Origin: Lysobacter auxotrophicus
GTDB taxonomy: Bacteria; Pseudomonadota; Gammaproteobacteria; Xanthomonadales; Xanthomonadaceae
DNA length: 64,000 bases
Direction: 5' to 3'
Assembly (NCBI RefSeq): GCF_027924565.1
Contig: NZ_AP027041.1
Location: 496,001 to 560,000, forward strand
Shown here piece after piece: positions 20,879 to 29,513 of the stretch (positions are counted from its first letter, which is position 1; each line of letters opens with the position of its first letter). The translations under genes and the position numbers were made by a program. The notes under the pieces are model-generated. The model was not told the origin of the DNA. It searched no databases and worked only from the letters and a program-made list of their open reading frames with translations.

Positions 20879-21616
20879 ATGAGGGTAGTGATCGCCGATG
20901 ACGAACCGCTGGCGCGCGAGCGCCTGCGTGGATTGCTGGCCGAGCAGCGCGGCGTCGAGGTCGTCGCCGAGGCGGCCGACGGCCAGAACGCGTTGCACGC
21001 TTGCGCCGAACACCGCCCCGACCTGGTGCTGCTGGACATCGCAATGCCCGGCATCGACGGCCTGGAAGCCGCGCGCCACCTGGCCGCCTTCGACCCGCGC
21101 CCGGCGGTCGTGTTCTGCACCGCCTACGACGCGCACGCGCTGTCGGCGTTCGAGGCCGAGGCGATCGACTACCTCGTCAAGCCGGTGCGCGCCGAGCGCT
21201 TGGCCGCCGCGCTGGAGCGCGTGCGCACCTTCGCCGCGGGTCGCGAGAAGACCGGCGACAACGGCGCCGGGCCCGTCGGCCAGCGCCGCAGCCACCTGTG
21301 CGCGCGCCTGCGCGGCAGCCTGCGCCTGATCCCGATCGAGGACGTGCATTACCTCCACGCCGAGGAGAAGTACGTCGTCGTGCACCACGCGCGCGGCGAG
21401 GACCTGATCGAGGAATCGCTGAAGTCGCTGGAAGACGAGTTCGGCGAACGCTTCGTGCGCATCCACCGCAACTGCCTGGTCGCGCGGCACGAGATCGTCG
21501 AGCTGCGACGCGCGCCGGACGGCCACGTGCAGGCCGTGCTCCGCCACGGCAAGGCGCCGCTGGAAGTCAGCCGCCGCTGCGTGGCGGGGCTGAAGGAAAC
21601 CCTCAAGCACCTCTGA
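20879..21616 (+). CDS. algR: LytTR-family response regulator, AlgR-like
   Basis: Two-component regulator of 245 residues. The receiver domain (residues 1-115) starts '[16 protein letters not shown]', has phosphoacceptor Asp53 in '[10 protein letters not shown]', Thr in 'VVFCTAYD' and Lys in 'YLVKPV'. The C-terminal LytTR DNA-binding domain contains '[20 protein letters not shown]' and '[18 protein letters not shown]'. Family proteins begin at the first beta-strand, so the second ATG (20879) is preferred over 20867; the GGGGATGG run suits it. In Pseudomonas, AlgR lies between algZ and hemC. Here hemC follows but no kinase precedes, so the partner must be elsewhere. Confidence 0.88.
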   Translation: MRVVIADDEPLARERLRGLLAEQRGVEVVAEAADGQNALHACAEHRPDLVLLDIAMPGIDGLEAARHLAAFDPRPAVVFCTAYDAHALSAFEAEAIDYLVKPVRAERLAAALERVRTFAAGREKTGDNGAGPVGQRRSHLCARLRGSLRLIPIEDVHYLHAEEKYVVVHHARGEDLIEESLKSLEDEFGERFVRIHRNCLVARHEIVELRRAPDGHVQAVLRHGKAPLEVSRRCVAGLKETLKHL

Positions 21617-21627
21617 GGCCCGCTCCC

Positions 21628-21657
21628 GTAGCCCGGGTGCGCGTTTGTCCGGGCTAC
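21628..21657. repeat. GTAG-headed REP repeat (SMAG-like) between algR and hemC
   Basis: Near-perfect palindrome GTAGCCCGG...CCGGGCTAC, starting 12 bp after the response-regulator stop. It may separate the regulator transcript from hemC, which has its own -10 box. Confidence 0.8.
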
Positions 21658-21696
21658 AAGGGCTGCCACGGCCGTGAGGCCTTCGCGCCTTTCCGC

Positions 21697-21702
21697 GATA
21701 AT
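21697..21702 (+). promoter_or_regulatory. -10-like box 6 nt before the hemC ATG (leaderless candidate)
   Basis: GATAAT at 21697-21702, then GTCGCG and ATG at 21709. There is no Shine-Dalgarno sequence, and a -35 is not obvious. Confidence 0.5.
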
Positions 21703-21708
21703 GTCGCG

Positions 21709-22626
21709 ATGAAGACGCTCCGCATCGCCACCCGAAAGAGCCCGCTTGCCCTGTGGCAGAGCGAGCACGTCGCCGACCGCCTGCGCGCGGCGCACCCCGG
21801 CCTGACGGTTGAACTGGTGCCGATGAGCACCCGCGGCGACGAAGTACTGGACCGCTCGCTGGCGGCGATCGGCGGCAAGGGCCTGTTCCTGAAGGAGCTG
21901 GAGCTGGCGATGCTGCGCGGCGACGCCGATTGCGCCGTGCATTCGCTCAAGGACGTGCCGATGGAGCTGGAACCCGGCTTCATGCTGCCGGCGATCCTCA
22001 CGCGTGCCGATTACGCCGACGCGTTTGTCAGCAACCACTTCGCGAACATCGCCGCCTTGCCGGAAGGCGCGCGCGTGGGCACGTCGTCGCTGCGCCGGCA
22101 GGCGCAGCTGCGCGCGCTGCGGCCGGACCTGCGTCTGGCCGACCTGCGCGGCAACGTCAACACGCGGCTGGCGAAGCTCGACGCCGGCGAATACGACGCC
22201 ATCGTGCTCGCGTGCGCGGGCCTGCAGCGACTGGGCTTCGACGATCGCATCCGCGATCGCCTGCAGGCGCCGCACTGGCTGCCGGCACCGGCGCAGGGCG
22301 CGGTGGCGATCGAATGCCGCGACGACGATGTCGCCACGCGCGCGCTGTGCGCGCGGCTCGACGATGCGGACACGCGCACCTGCGCCGAAGCCGAGCGCGC
22401 GATGAACCGCGCACTGCACGGCAGCTGCCACGTGCCGGTGGCGGCGTTCGCGCGCCTGCAGGCCGGCCAGCTGCATCTGGCGGGGCTGGTGGGTTCGGCG
22501 AGCGACGGCGTGATCGTGCGTGCGCAGGGCGAGGGCGCTGGCCACGCGCCGGAGGTGCTCGGTCGGGACGTCGCCGCGCAATTGCTGGCGCAGGGTGCGG
22601 GCGAGCTGATCGCGGCGTCGCACTGA
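21709..22626 (+). CDS. hemC: hydroxymethylbilane synthase (porphobilinogen deaminase)
   Basis: Joins four porphobilinogen molecules into hydroxymethylbilane in heme synthesis, in the cytoplasm. The 305-residue protein shows '[20 protein letters not shown]', '[23 protein letters not shown]', '[17 protein letters not shown]' with the catalytic Asp in K-D-V-P, '[12 protein letters not shown]', '[13 protein letters not shown]', '[11 protein letters not shown]', and '[12 protein letters not shown]', where Cys240 carries the dipyrromethane cofactor. Normal length and all key residues. The algR-hemC neighbourhood is as in Pseudomonas; hemD does not follow here. Confidence 0.95.
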   Translation: MKTLRIATRKSPLALWQSEHVADRLRAAHPGLTVELVPMSTRGDEVLDRSLAAIGGKGLFLKELELAMLRGDADCAVHSLKDVPMELEPGFMLPAILTRADYADAFVSNHFANIAALPEGARVGTSSLRRQAQLRALRPDLRLADLRGNVNTRLAKLDAGEYDAIVLACAGLQRLGFDDRIRDRLQAPHWLPAPAQGAVAIECRDDDVATRALCARLDDADTRTCAEAERAMNRALHGSCHVPVAAFARLQAGQLHLAGLVGSASDGVIVRAQGEGAGHAPEVLGRDVAAQLLAQGAGELIAASH

Positions 22627-22784
22627 TTCGCGTCGGTCCCGGCGGGCGCCGGAATCGCGCCGGTTTGGCCGTCGAACCCGAACTGTGGGTGCTCGCGTCC
22701 TCGTGACGCCACATCGACACCGCCGACACGGCCGGCTCACCGGTCGCGGCCTAGCCTGTGCCCGGCCCAGACCGGGAGTTCGGC

Positions 22785-23153
22785 ATGCTCCAGACCGCAT
22801 CGATCCTGTTCGTCATCACCGCGCTGGGCGGCCTGCTCATGGCCGCCATCCGTTTCGCGACGAAACACAATCCGCCCGCGTGGCTGGCGATGGTGCATGG
22901 CCTGCTGGCTGCATCCGGCCTGACGCTCGTCGTCTATGCGCTGTGCACGCAAGCCGTGCCGTCGACGGTGCTGTTCGCGCTGGTGCTGTTCCTGCTGGCG
23001 GCAGGCGGCGGCGCGATCATGAGCCTTGCGTACAAGTGGCGGCAACGCCTGCTGCCCGCGTGGCTGGTGATCGGACATGCGCTGATCGCTGCGATCGCGC
23101 TGGTGCTGCTGTTGCTGGCGGTGTTCGGCGCCAATCCCGACCCGGCCGGCTGA
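22785..23153 (+). CDS. small integral membrane protein, unknown function
   Basis: 122 residues with three to four predicted transmembrane helices ('TASILFVITALGGLLMAAI', 'AMVHGLLAASGLTLVVYAL', 'VLFALVLFLLAAGGGAIMSL', 'VIGHALIAAIALVLLLLAVFG') and short polar loops. I do not recognise a family. The ATG at 22785 follows GGGAG with 6-nt spacing, and a TAGCCT box (22752-22757) in the context CCTAGCCTGTGCC is shared with the gene at 19135. It ends close to a convergent beta-barrel gene. Confidence 0.7.
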   Translation: MLQTASILFVITALGGLLMAAIRFATKHNPPAWLAMVHGLLAASGLTLVVYALCTQAVPSTVLFALVLFLLAAGGGAIMSLAYKWRQRLLPAWLVIGHALIAAIALVLLLLAVFGANPDPAG

Positions 23154-23171
23154 CCGGCGCCAGACCGCGCG

Positions 23172-23834
23172 TTAGAAGCGGCGCCGCAGCTCGATGCTGC
23201 TTTCGGCCGTTTCCTTGCCGCCGCCGCTCTGCGTGTCGTGGCGGATGGCGAAATCGCTCTCCAGCGTCCAGTTCGGCGCGAGGTTCACGTCGAAGCTCAC
23301 CGACTGCTTCACGAAGGCCTCGCCACGACCGCTCTCGAACTGCACGTGCTGCGTCCACGTCGCGCGTTCGCCCACCTTCTGGCCGAGGTTGAGCTCACCG
23401 CGCAACACGGGACCGGGCTGGTTGATGCCGTCGTCGTACAACGGCGCCAGGCGATAACCGGCGCCAAGCGTGAGGCCGATCTGGGTCGGGCCATCGCGCA
23501 TCGCCTGCACGCTGTAGCGCGTGCCGATGCGGAAGTCGTTGGAGTACGACCCCTTGCTGTCGCGCGGCGTGGCCGGCGCGCTGAGCGAGGCGTAGCGCTG
23601 GCTTCCGGGCAGCCGCAGCGGGCGATGGCGCGTGTCGCCGTTGGATTCCACCGGCATCGGAGCCGCCATCGCGACCTGCCATTCCTCGTCGCCGCAGCGC
23701 GTGGAAAAGCAGTACAGCCGCATCTGCGCCGGATCGCTCGCAATGGCCATCAGCGTCGGATCGCCGGGGGTGACCGGCATCGGCAATGTCACGAAGGGGC
23801 CGCCGAGCAGGGCGAGCCCGAGCACACCGAGCAT
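23172..23834 (-). CDS. predicted outer-membrane beta-barrel protein, unknown function
   Basis: 220 residues. The N-terminus 'MLGVLGLALLGGPFVTLP' looks like a short signal peptide, followed by a variable region with two Cys. From about residue 95, alternating hydrophobic/polar strands appear ('FRIGTRYSVQAM', 'IGLTLGAGYRLAPLYD', 'LRGELNLGQKVGERATWTQHVQFE', 'SVSFDVNLAPNWTLESDFAIRH'), ending 'SSIELRRRF' with the terminal Phe typical of barrels. This resembles DUF481-type proteins, but I am not certain. Transcribed convergently with the small membrane protein and 96 bp downstream of the preceding minus-strand operon limit. Confidence 0.6.
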   Translation of the reverse strand: MLGVLGLALLGGPFVTLPMPVTPGDPTLMAIASDPAQMRLYCFSTRCGDEEWQVAMAAPMPVESNGDTRHRPLRLPGSQRYASLSAPATPRDSKGSYSNDFRIGTRYSVQAMRDGPTQIGLTLGAGYRLAPLYDDGINQPGPVLRGELNLGQKVGERATWTQHVQFESGRGEAFVKQSVSFDVNLAPNWTLESDFAIRHDTQSGGGKETAESSIELRRRF

Positions 23835-23930
23835 CGTCGTGGGTAAACGGGGAAGAGGCGGCCATGTTGCCCATGAAACCGCTTACAGGCAAATCGGAGG
23901 GATCCGAAAAACCGTTGCCATTCAGGGACT

Positions 23931-24905
23931 TCAGTAATAAAGCGTGACCAGGTGCCGGGCCTGGGCGAAAAACAGCCAGCGTTCGACCAGGGTTCCGGCG
24001 AGCGCGAGCAGCGCGCCGAGCGTGAACACCGGGCCGGCCAGTTCAGGGTTCGCCCAGGCCAGCCACGACGCCACCATCGGCACCGCCGCGAACAGGACCA
24101 GCGCGATGAAGCGCAGCGGCCGCGCGTGCTTGCGCGCCAGCACGTGGCCCATTTCCTTGTTGATGTAGTTGGCCTGCGTGTTCGGGCGTTCGAACACGTC
24201 TACCTCGCGTCCCGGCAGCCCGACGGCGTCGGCACGCGTCGCGCCGAGCGGCTGGCGGTCGATGCGATGCCAGTACACAAGCTTGAGCACGCCGGCGACG
24301 ATCGCCAGGGCGAAGGTCACCAGCAGGATCACGCCCAGCGTTTCGTCCGACAGCGCGCTCCAGTTCACCAGCGCCATCAGCACCAGCCAGCCGGTGAGGA
24401 TCGCGAACACGAAGTATCCCGGCAGCACGAGCGGGTGCCGCCACGCGGGAATGGGCTTGAGCGAGGCGTAGATCATTGCCGTGCTGGCGATCGTGCACAG
24501 CGACAGCAGCACCATGATCGCGGCGAGCGCCGGCATCGCGATCCACAGTCCGGTCGGCAGCGCGCCGGCGATGCCCACGCCGAGCAGCGCGAGCATCGCG
24601 ACCACCACCAGCGCCGTCGCCACCGCGAACACGCCCTCGCGCGACAGCCATGACGTGCGCCACTGCGAGAATGCGCGCCACGCCCGGCCGGGCTTGCCCA
24701 GGTGCAGCATCGAACTGAGCAGGCCGGCGGTGGTCAGCACCAGGCCAAGGACCAGCAGCACGCCCCACAGCAACACGGTGGCGCCGTTGGCCGGCGCGCG
24801 CCCCTGCAACGCCGGCAGCAGGATCAGGCCGCCGGCCCACAGCAGCAGGCCGTAGCCCGCGCCGGACAGCGTGGTGAATGCGATGACGGAAAACGCAGGA
24901 TGCAT
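23931..24905 (-). CDS. soeC: membrane anchor subunit of a DMSO reductase-family enzyme (SoeC/DmsC type)
   Basis: 324-residue polytopic protein with about eight transmembrane helices that anchors the molybdenum and iron-sulfur subunits and passes electrons to quinone. DmsC features: 'FTTLSGAGYGLLLWAG', 'GLLSSMLHLGKPGRAWRAFSQWRTSWLSREG' and 'TAMIYASLKPIPAWRHP'. The H-L-G-x-P and W-R-T-S-W-L-S-R-E motifs are usual for SoeC/DmsC. Last gene of the operon, 9 bp after the iron-sulfur subunit. The sulfite-oxidising (Soe) assignment comes from the SoeA-type catalytic gene; a different S- or N-oxide substrate cannot be excluded. Confidence 0.8.
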   Translation of the reverse strand: MHPAFSVIAFTTLSGAGYGLLLWAGGLILLPALQGRAPANGATVLLWGVLLVLGLVLTTAGLLSSMLHLGKPGRAWRAFSQWRTSWLSREGVFAVATALVVVAMLALLGVGIAGALPTGLWIAMPALAAIMVLLSLCTIASTAMIYASLKPIPAWRHPLVLPGYFVFAILTGWLVLMALVNWSALSDETLGVILLVTFALAIVAGVLKLVYWHRIDRQPLGATRADAVGLPGREVDVFERPNTQANYINKEMGHVLARKHARPLRFIALVLFAAVPMVASWLAWANPELAGPVFTLGALLALAGTLVERWLFFAQARHLVTLYY

Positions 24906-24914
24906 GCGGTGGAC

Positions 24915-25682
24915 TCAGCGGCTGAGTACGCGGTCGAGCCAGCGCAGCATCGGCGGCAGCGCGGCGGTGTCGAGGGTTTCGTCCTGCGGCGCCGCGGTCG
25001 CGGCTTCGCCGGTGCGGCGCGGACGCGGCGGCAGGTACTTGTTCACCGGCTGGTAGCCCAGCTGCGGCAGCAGGTCGACGCCGCCGCGTTCGGCGACCAG
25101 CCTGGAAACCTTCGACTCCGGGTCGCCAAGGTCGCCGAAATGGCGCGCACGCGTCGGGCAGGCCTGCACGCACGCGGGCTGGCGCTCCGCCTCGGCGAGG
25201 TTCTCGTTGTAGATGCGGTCGATGCAGAGCGTGCATTTCTTCATCACGCCTTCGACTTCGCTGTATTCGCGCGCGCCGTACGGGCAGGCCCACGAACACA
25301 GCTTGCAGCCGATGCACTTGTCCTCGTCCACCAGCACGATGCCGTCCTCGGCGCGCTTGTAGCTCGCGCCGGTCGGGCACACGGTCACGCACGCCGGCGT
25401 CTCGCAATGCAGGCACGAACGCGGGAAGTGCAGGGTCATCGCGGGTTGCGGCGTCGGGCTCGATGCGCAGCCTTGCGTCGGCGCGACCTCGTAGCTGTGC
25501 ACGCGGTTGAACCAGACGCCCGCCGGGTCCTTGCCGTACGGCTGCTCGTCGGTGAGCGGCGCGGCGAAACCGCCGGCGTTCCACTCCTTGCAGCTCACCG
25601 CGCAGGCATGGCAGCCCACGCAGGTGTCCAGGTCGATGACGAGCCCGAGTTTCTTCTTCGACGGCGGCGGCAGGTCGGTCAT
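24915..25682 (-). CDS. soeB: 4Fe-4S iron-sulfur subunit (SoeB/DmsB type)
   Basis: Electron-transfer subunit of 255 residues with four [4Fe-4S] motifs: 'DTCVGCHACAVSCKEWN', 'PRSCLHCETPACVTVCPTG', 'DKCIGCKLCSWACPYGARE' and 'MKKCTLCIDR...ACVQACPTRA'. No export signal, so it faces the cytoplasm, as in SoeABC. The ATG at 25682 was chosen because the first Cys motif starts 20 residues later; upstream reading belongs to the overlapping small membrane gene in another frame. Between that gene and the membrane anchor; all four genes lie within a few bases of each other. Confidence 0.88.
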   Translation of the reverse strand: MTDLPPPSKKKLGLVIDLDTCVGCHACAVSCKEWNAGGFAAPLTDEQPYGKDPAGVWFNRVHSYEVAPTQGCASSPTPQPAMTLHFPRSCLHCETPACVTVCPTGASYKRAEDGIVLVDEDKCIGCKLCSWACPYGAREYSEVEGVMKKCTLCIDRIYNENLAEAERQPACVQACPTRARHFGDLGDPESKVSRLVAERGGVDLLPQLGYQPVNKYLPPRPRRTGEAATAAPQDETLDTAALPPMLRWLDRVLSR

Positions 25683-25690
25683 GCGGATCT

Positions 25691-25903
25691 TCAGCGTTTG
25701 CGGGTACTGATCAGCCACACGCCGATCGCGAACAGGGCGATGCCGAAACTCACGCTCGGCAGCATGCCCACCAGGACGGGTACGAGCGAATTGCCCGTCG
25801 CGGCCGGCGAGATCGGATCGAACACGCCGAAGCTGATCAGGATCATCACGGCGAAGCCGAGCACGATGCACAGCCAGCCGGCGAGCAGGCGGATGGATTT
25901 CAC
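25691..25903 (-). CDS. 70-residue two-helix membrane protein between soeA and soeB
   Basis: The GTG start at 25903 overlaps the soeA stop as GTGA. The product has two hydrophobic helices ('LLAGWLCIVLGFAVMILISFG' and 'VGMLPSVSFGIALFAIGVWLI'), joined by a loop 'VFDPISPAATGNSLVP' and ending in a basic 'STRKR' tail. I do not recognise a family. Its place inside a tightly packed molybdoenzyme operon suggests an accessory membrane subunit or assembly factor. It is not one of the three standard SoeABC/DmsABC subunits. Confidence 0.7.
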   Translation of the reverse strand: MKSIRLLAGWLCIVLGFAVMILISFGVFDPISPAATGNSLVPVLVGMLPSVSFGIALFAIGVWLISTRKR

Positions 25904-28764
25904 GATGGGGTTCCTTCGCGTTCGGCCTTGCGCTTCTGGCGGAACTGCACGCCGTAGCGCAGCGGCGCGTCGTCCGCCTCGCCCATCGCGATCGGGGCGA
26001 ATTGCGGCGAGCTGGCGTTCGCCGGCTGCACGCGCGCGATGCGGACGCGCAGGTCGAACCACGCCGCCTGCCCGGTGACCGGATCGGCGTTGGCGTAATC
26101 GCCGCGCGGGGTGATGTCGGAAATCAGGTGGTTGAGCAGGAATCCCTGCCGGCCTTCGGGCGCGTCCTTGCCGAGCTTCCACGCGCCGCGGCGCTTACCG
26201 ATGGCGTTCCACGTCCACACGGTGTCGGGCTGCACGTTGGCGGCGAACTTCGCCTGCACCGTGATCGTGCCGTGGTGCGAGGTCACCTCGATCCAGTCCT
26301 CGTCCCGGATGGCATGACGTGCCGCGGTGTCCGGATGCAGGTACAGCCAGTTGCGCGCGGCGATCTGGCGCAGCCACGCATTCTGCGAACCCCACGCGTG
26401 GTACATGAACATCGGGCGCTGGGTGACGGCGCTGAGGGGGAAGTCCTCGCGCGTGGTCTGCTCGCCTTCGAAAGGTTCGTACCACATCGGAATCGGATCG
26501 AAATACGTCGCCACGCGCTCGCGATGTTCGTCCGGCGGCTGCACCGCGCCGTGGCCCTGCGCGGCGAGGCGGAACTTCTGCATGGTTTCCGAGTAGAGCT
26601 GCAGCACGATCGGATCGGCGTGGCCGAGGAACCCCATCTTCTGCGCCCAGTCCAGGTAGCCGCGATTGGCCATCTTGAAATAACGCGCATCTTCCGGAAT
26701 CTCGCTGCGCCAGAAGCCGCCGTGGTCGATGTAGCGCTGCAGCTGTTGCGGATTGGGCTGGCCCTTCGCATCGACCTCGCCGTGCGCGCCGCGCCAGCCC
26801 GCAAGCAGGCCGACGCCCGGGGCGCGTTCGTGGCGGACGATGTAATCGGCGTAGTCGCGGTACTTCGGCGAGCCGTCTTCGTTCGTCAGGCCGGGCAGCC
26901 CCAGGCGCGCGCCGAGGTCGATCAGCACCGACTGGAAGCCGCGCACGTCGCGGCCTTCTCGCTGTTTCGCCGCATCCAGCACCGGATGACGGATCGCGTC
27001 GGCCGCGCCATCGGCGTCGGAAATCGGCCGGTCGAGCAGGCTGATCGCGTCGAAACGCTCCAGGTACGTCGTATCGGGCAGCACGAGGTCGGCGTAGGCG
27101 ACCATTTCCGATGCGTACGCGTCGGCGTAGATGATGCGCGGGATGCGGTATTGCCCGTCTTCGCGCTTGTCGGTGAGCCACGCGATGGTCTGCGCGGTGT
27201 TCATCGACGAGTTCCAGCTCATGTTCGCCATGAACATCATGAGCGTGTCGATGGGGTAGGGATCGCCCGCCCACGCGTTGCGGATGACGGTGTGCATCAT
27301 CCCGTGCGCCGACAGCGGATACGCCCACGAGAACGCGTGGTCGATGCGGCGCGGCGCGCCCGCTTCGTCGACGACGAGATCTTCCGGCCCGTGCACGAAA
27401 CCCAGCGGCGCGGCGTCGAGCACGCCGTTGGACTGCCGCGCCTTGCCAGGACGGTTCGGCGGCGGCAGCGGCTTCGGGAACGGTGGCTGGTAGCGGAACG
27501 AACCCGGCGCATCCACCGCGCCCAGCAGCATCTGCAGCAGGTGCAGCGCGCGGCAGGTGTGGAAGCCGTTGCTGTGCGCGCTGATGCCGCGCATCGCGTG
27601 CATCGACACGGGACGTCCCTGCATCGAGTCATGTTCGCGGCCCCATGCGTCGGTCCACGCGATGGGCAGCGTGAACGCGCGATCGAACGCGGCGTCGGCC
27701 AGTTCGCGCGCGATGCGGCGGATCGTCCCAGCCGGAATGCCGCAGCGTTCGCTCACCGCGTCGGGCGAATACTGCGGATCGAGATAACGCTGCGCGACCA
27801 GATGGAACGCCGGCACCGCGCGGCGGCCGTCGCGCAGCGTGTATTCGCCGACGACACGCGGCTGGATGCCGGTGTCGTTCGCCCGCGCGAAGCGGTGCGA
27901 GTCGATCGCGCACAGCGGGTGGCCTTCCAGGTCGCGCGCGAACAGGCCGTCTTCCGCGCCGCCCGGATCGTCCACGACGAGCCAGTGCGCGTTGGTGTAG
28001 CGCACCAGGTAATCCAGGTCGATGCGATCGGCGTTCAGCAGTTCGTGGATCAGCGCGAACGCGAACAGGCCGTCGGTGCCGGGACGGATGCCGATCCATT
28101 CATCGGCAATCGCGCCATAGCCCGAGCGCACCGGATTGATCGCGACGATCTTCGCGCCGCGCGCCTTGAGCTTGCCCAGGCCCAGCTTGATCGGATTGGA
28201 GTCGTGGTCTTCGGCCACGCCCCACAGCATCAGGTACTGCGTGTGGTCCCAGTCGGGCTCGCCGAATTCCCAGAAGCTGCCGCCGACCGAATACAGCCCG
28301 CCGGCCGCCATGTTCACCGAGCAGAACCCGCCGTGCGCGGCGTAGTTCACGGTGCCGAACTGCTGCGCCCACCAGCCGGTGAGCGCCTGCGACTGGTCGC
28401 GGCCGGTGAAGAAGGCGAGTTCGTCGGGATTGCGTTCGCGGATCGGCTTCAGCCACGAGGTCGCGATCTCCAGCGCCTCATCCCATTCGATTTCGCGGAA
28501 TTCGCCCGATCCGCGTTCGCCCACGCGCAGCAGCGGCTTGTCCAGCCGCGCGGGCGAGTAGTGCTGCATGATTCCCGCCGAACCCTTGGCGCACAGCACG
28601 CCCTGGTTCACCGGGTGGTCGGGGTTGCCCTGGATGTAGCGGATCTGCCCGTCCTTCAGCCACACCTTGATGCCGCAACGGCACGCGCACATGTAGCAGG
28701 TGGTGGTCTTCACCTCGTCGCCGATGCTGGGCGAGGTGTCGATGGCGGGCTCGGGCTGGCGCAT
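25900..28764 (-). CDS. soeA: molybdopterin oxidoreductase catalytic subunit, SoeA-like (sulfite dehydrogenase type)
   Basis: Large subunit (954 residues) of the DMSO reductase family carrying bis-MGD and one [4Fe-4S] cluster. The N-terminal 'TTTCYMCACRCGIKVWL' gives Cys23, Cys26 and Cys30, with the fourth in 'GVLCAKGSAGI'. Then 'FFTGRDQSQALTGWWAQQFGT', 'GFCSVNMAAGGLYSVGGSFWE', 'KIVAINPVRSGYGAIADEWIGIRPGTDG', and a C-terminal dinucleotide-binding domain near 'YLHPDTAARHAIRDEDWIEV'. There is no Tat signal, so it should work in the cytoplasm, as SoeA does in oxidising sulfite to sulfate. The ATG at 28764 is favoured: CACAAT ends 6 nt before it, and starting at 28800 would overlap the preceding gene. 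Exact substrate is inferred. Confidence 0.82.
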   Translation of the reverse strand: MRQPEPAIDTSPSIGDEVKTTTCYMCACRCGIKVWLKDGQIRYIQGNPDHPVNQGVLCAKGSAGIMQHYSPARLDKPLLRVGERGSGEFREIEWDEALEIATSWLKPIRERNPDELAFFTGRDQSQALTGWWAQQFGTVNYAAHGGFCSVNMAAGGLYSVGGSFWEFGEPDWDHTQYLMLWGVAEDHDSNPIKLGLGKLKARGAKIVAINPVRSGYGAIADEWIGIRPGTDGLFAFALIHELLNADRIDLDYLVRYTNAHWLVVDDPGGAEDGLFARDLEGHPLCAIDSHRFARANDTGIQPRVVGEYTLRDGRRAVPAFHLVAQRYLDPQYSPDAVSERCGIPAGTIRRIARELADAAFDRAFTLPIAWTDAWGREHDSMQGRPVSMHAMRGISAHSNGFHTCRALHLLQMLLGAVDAPGSFRYQPPFPKPLPPPNRPGKARQSNGVLDAAPLGFVHGPEDLVVDEAGAPRRIDHAFSWAYPLSAHGMMHTVIRNAWAGDPYPIDTLMMFMANMSWNSSMNTAQTIAWLTDKREDGQYRIPRIIYADAYASEMVAYADLVLPDTTYLERFDAISLLDRPISDADGAADAIRHPVLDAAKQREGRDVRGFQSVLIDLGARLGLPGLTNEDGSPKYRDYADYIVRHERAPGVGLLAGWRGAHGEVDAKGQPNPQQLQRYIDHGGFWRSEIPEDARYFKMANRGYLDWAQKMGFLGHADPIVLQLYSETMQKFRLAAQGHGAVQPPDEHRERVATYFDPIPMWYEPFEGEQTTREDFPLSAVTQRPMFMYHAWGSQNAWLRQIAARNWLYLHPDTAARHAIRDEDWIEVTSHHGTITVQAKFAANVQPDTVWTWNAIGKRRGAWKLGKDAPEGRQGFLLNHLISDITPRGDYANADPVTGQAAWFDLRVRIARVQPANASSPQFAPIAMGEADDAPLRYGVQFRQKRKAEREGTPS

Positions 28765-28770
28765 CCCGTC

Positions 28771-28776
28771 ATTGTG
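28771..28776 (-). promoter_or_regulatory. -10-like box 6 nt before the soeA ATG (leaderless candidate)
   Basis: On the minus strand CACAAT, then GACGGG, then ATG at 28764. The box lies in the 23-bp gap after the preceding gene. Confidence 0.4.
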
Positions 28777-28787
28777 CCTGCGCGACG

Positions 28788-29390
28788 CTAGGGGCGACAC
28801 AGGCGATGTTCGTAATCCAGCTGCTGGCGCAGCGCCTCGCTATCGCCGTCGAGCGCCAGTTCGCCGATGTTCCTGCGATTCTCGCGGCAGGGTTCGTCCG
28901 GATCGCGACCGCCGAACATGCGGCCTATCCCGTTAACGACGCTGGCGACGGTGGTGGGCTCGCGCATGCGGAAACGTCCGTCGCCTTCGCCGGGAAGGCG
29001 CGTACGGCGGTCCGCCAGCGGATCGGACGTCGAAATCGCCGGTTGCGCGATGTCGCGCACCTGGTCGAGGTAGATGGCGGAAAGGGGGCGGGCGGGCTCC
29101 GGTCGCGCGTCGACGCCGGGCAGCGCGCGTTCCGGCAACGACGGCTCGCGCGCGGCCTGCGCCCGCGTTGCGATGCGTGCCGGATTTGGCGACACGGGGC
29201 GCGGCTGCATGGGTGGCGGTGCGCGCGCGGGCGTGATCCAGACCACGTCGATGGCCGAGTGCGAGAGCGGGATCGGGACGATCCCGGGCCGCATCAGCAT
29301 CGCAAGTCCCACGAACATGCCCGTGGTTGCGGCGAACGCCACGCCTGCCGCGAGCGCGGCGTCCCATCGCGATCCCTGCATGGACTCCAT
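28788..29390 (-). CDS. membrane-anchored protein of unknown function
   Basis: 200 residues. One transmembrane helix near the N-terminus ('ALAAGVAFAATTGMFVGLAML') is followed by a Pro/Arg/Ala-rich periplasmic region and a C-terminal part with two Cys ('DEPCRENRRNIGELALDGDSEAL...EHRLCRP'). No recognised domain. The ATG at 29390 follows AGGGG; a GTG three bases upstream is possible. It lies just before soeA on the same strand but has a 23-bp gap, and soeA seems to have its own promoter, so a shared role is unproven. Confidence 0.6.
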   Translation of the reverse strand: MESMQGSRWDAALAAGVAFAATTGMFVGLAMLMRPGIVPIPLSHSAIDVVWITPARAPPPMQPRPVSPNPARIATRAQAAREPSLPERALPGVDARPEPARPLSAIYLDQVRDIAQPAISTSDPLADRRTRLPGEGDGRFRMREPTTVASVVNGIGRMFGGRDPDEPCRENRRNIGELALDGDSEALRQQLDYEHRLCRP

Positions 29391-29428
29391 CACATCCCCT
29401 GATGACGCCGACGCAGTATCGTGGGCCC

Positions 29429-29441
29429 CCGGTTAAACCGG
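29429..29441. promoter_or_regulatory. palindrome CCGGTTAAACCGG between divergent genes
   Basis: Perfect 6-bp arms around a central base, in the 123-bp gap between the anchored protein (minus) and the WYL regulator (plus). A candidate operator, possibly for autoregulation. Confidence 0.35.
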
Positions 29442-29513
29442 AGTTAGCCCGCGCGCTGGCGGCCGCCATGGCGCGGTGCGATCCTGTCCTTACCGCTTCC
29501 CCGACCGCGACCC

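Noticed and set aside
26002-28791. 929-codon open frame on the plus strand opposite soeA
   Set aside because: It is antisense to a gene with complete molybdoenzyme motifs. The Arg/Val/His-rich product is the usual shadow of a high-GC gene.
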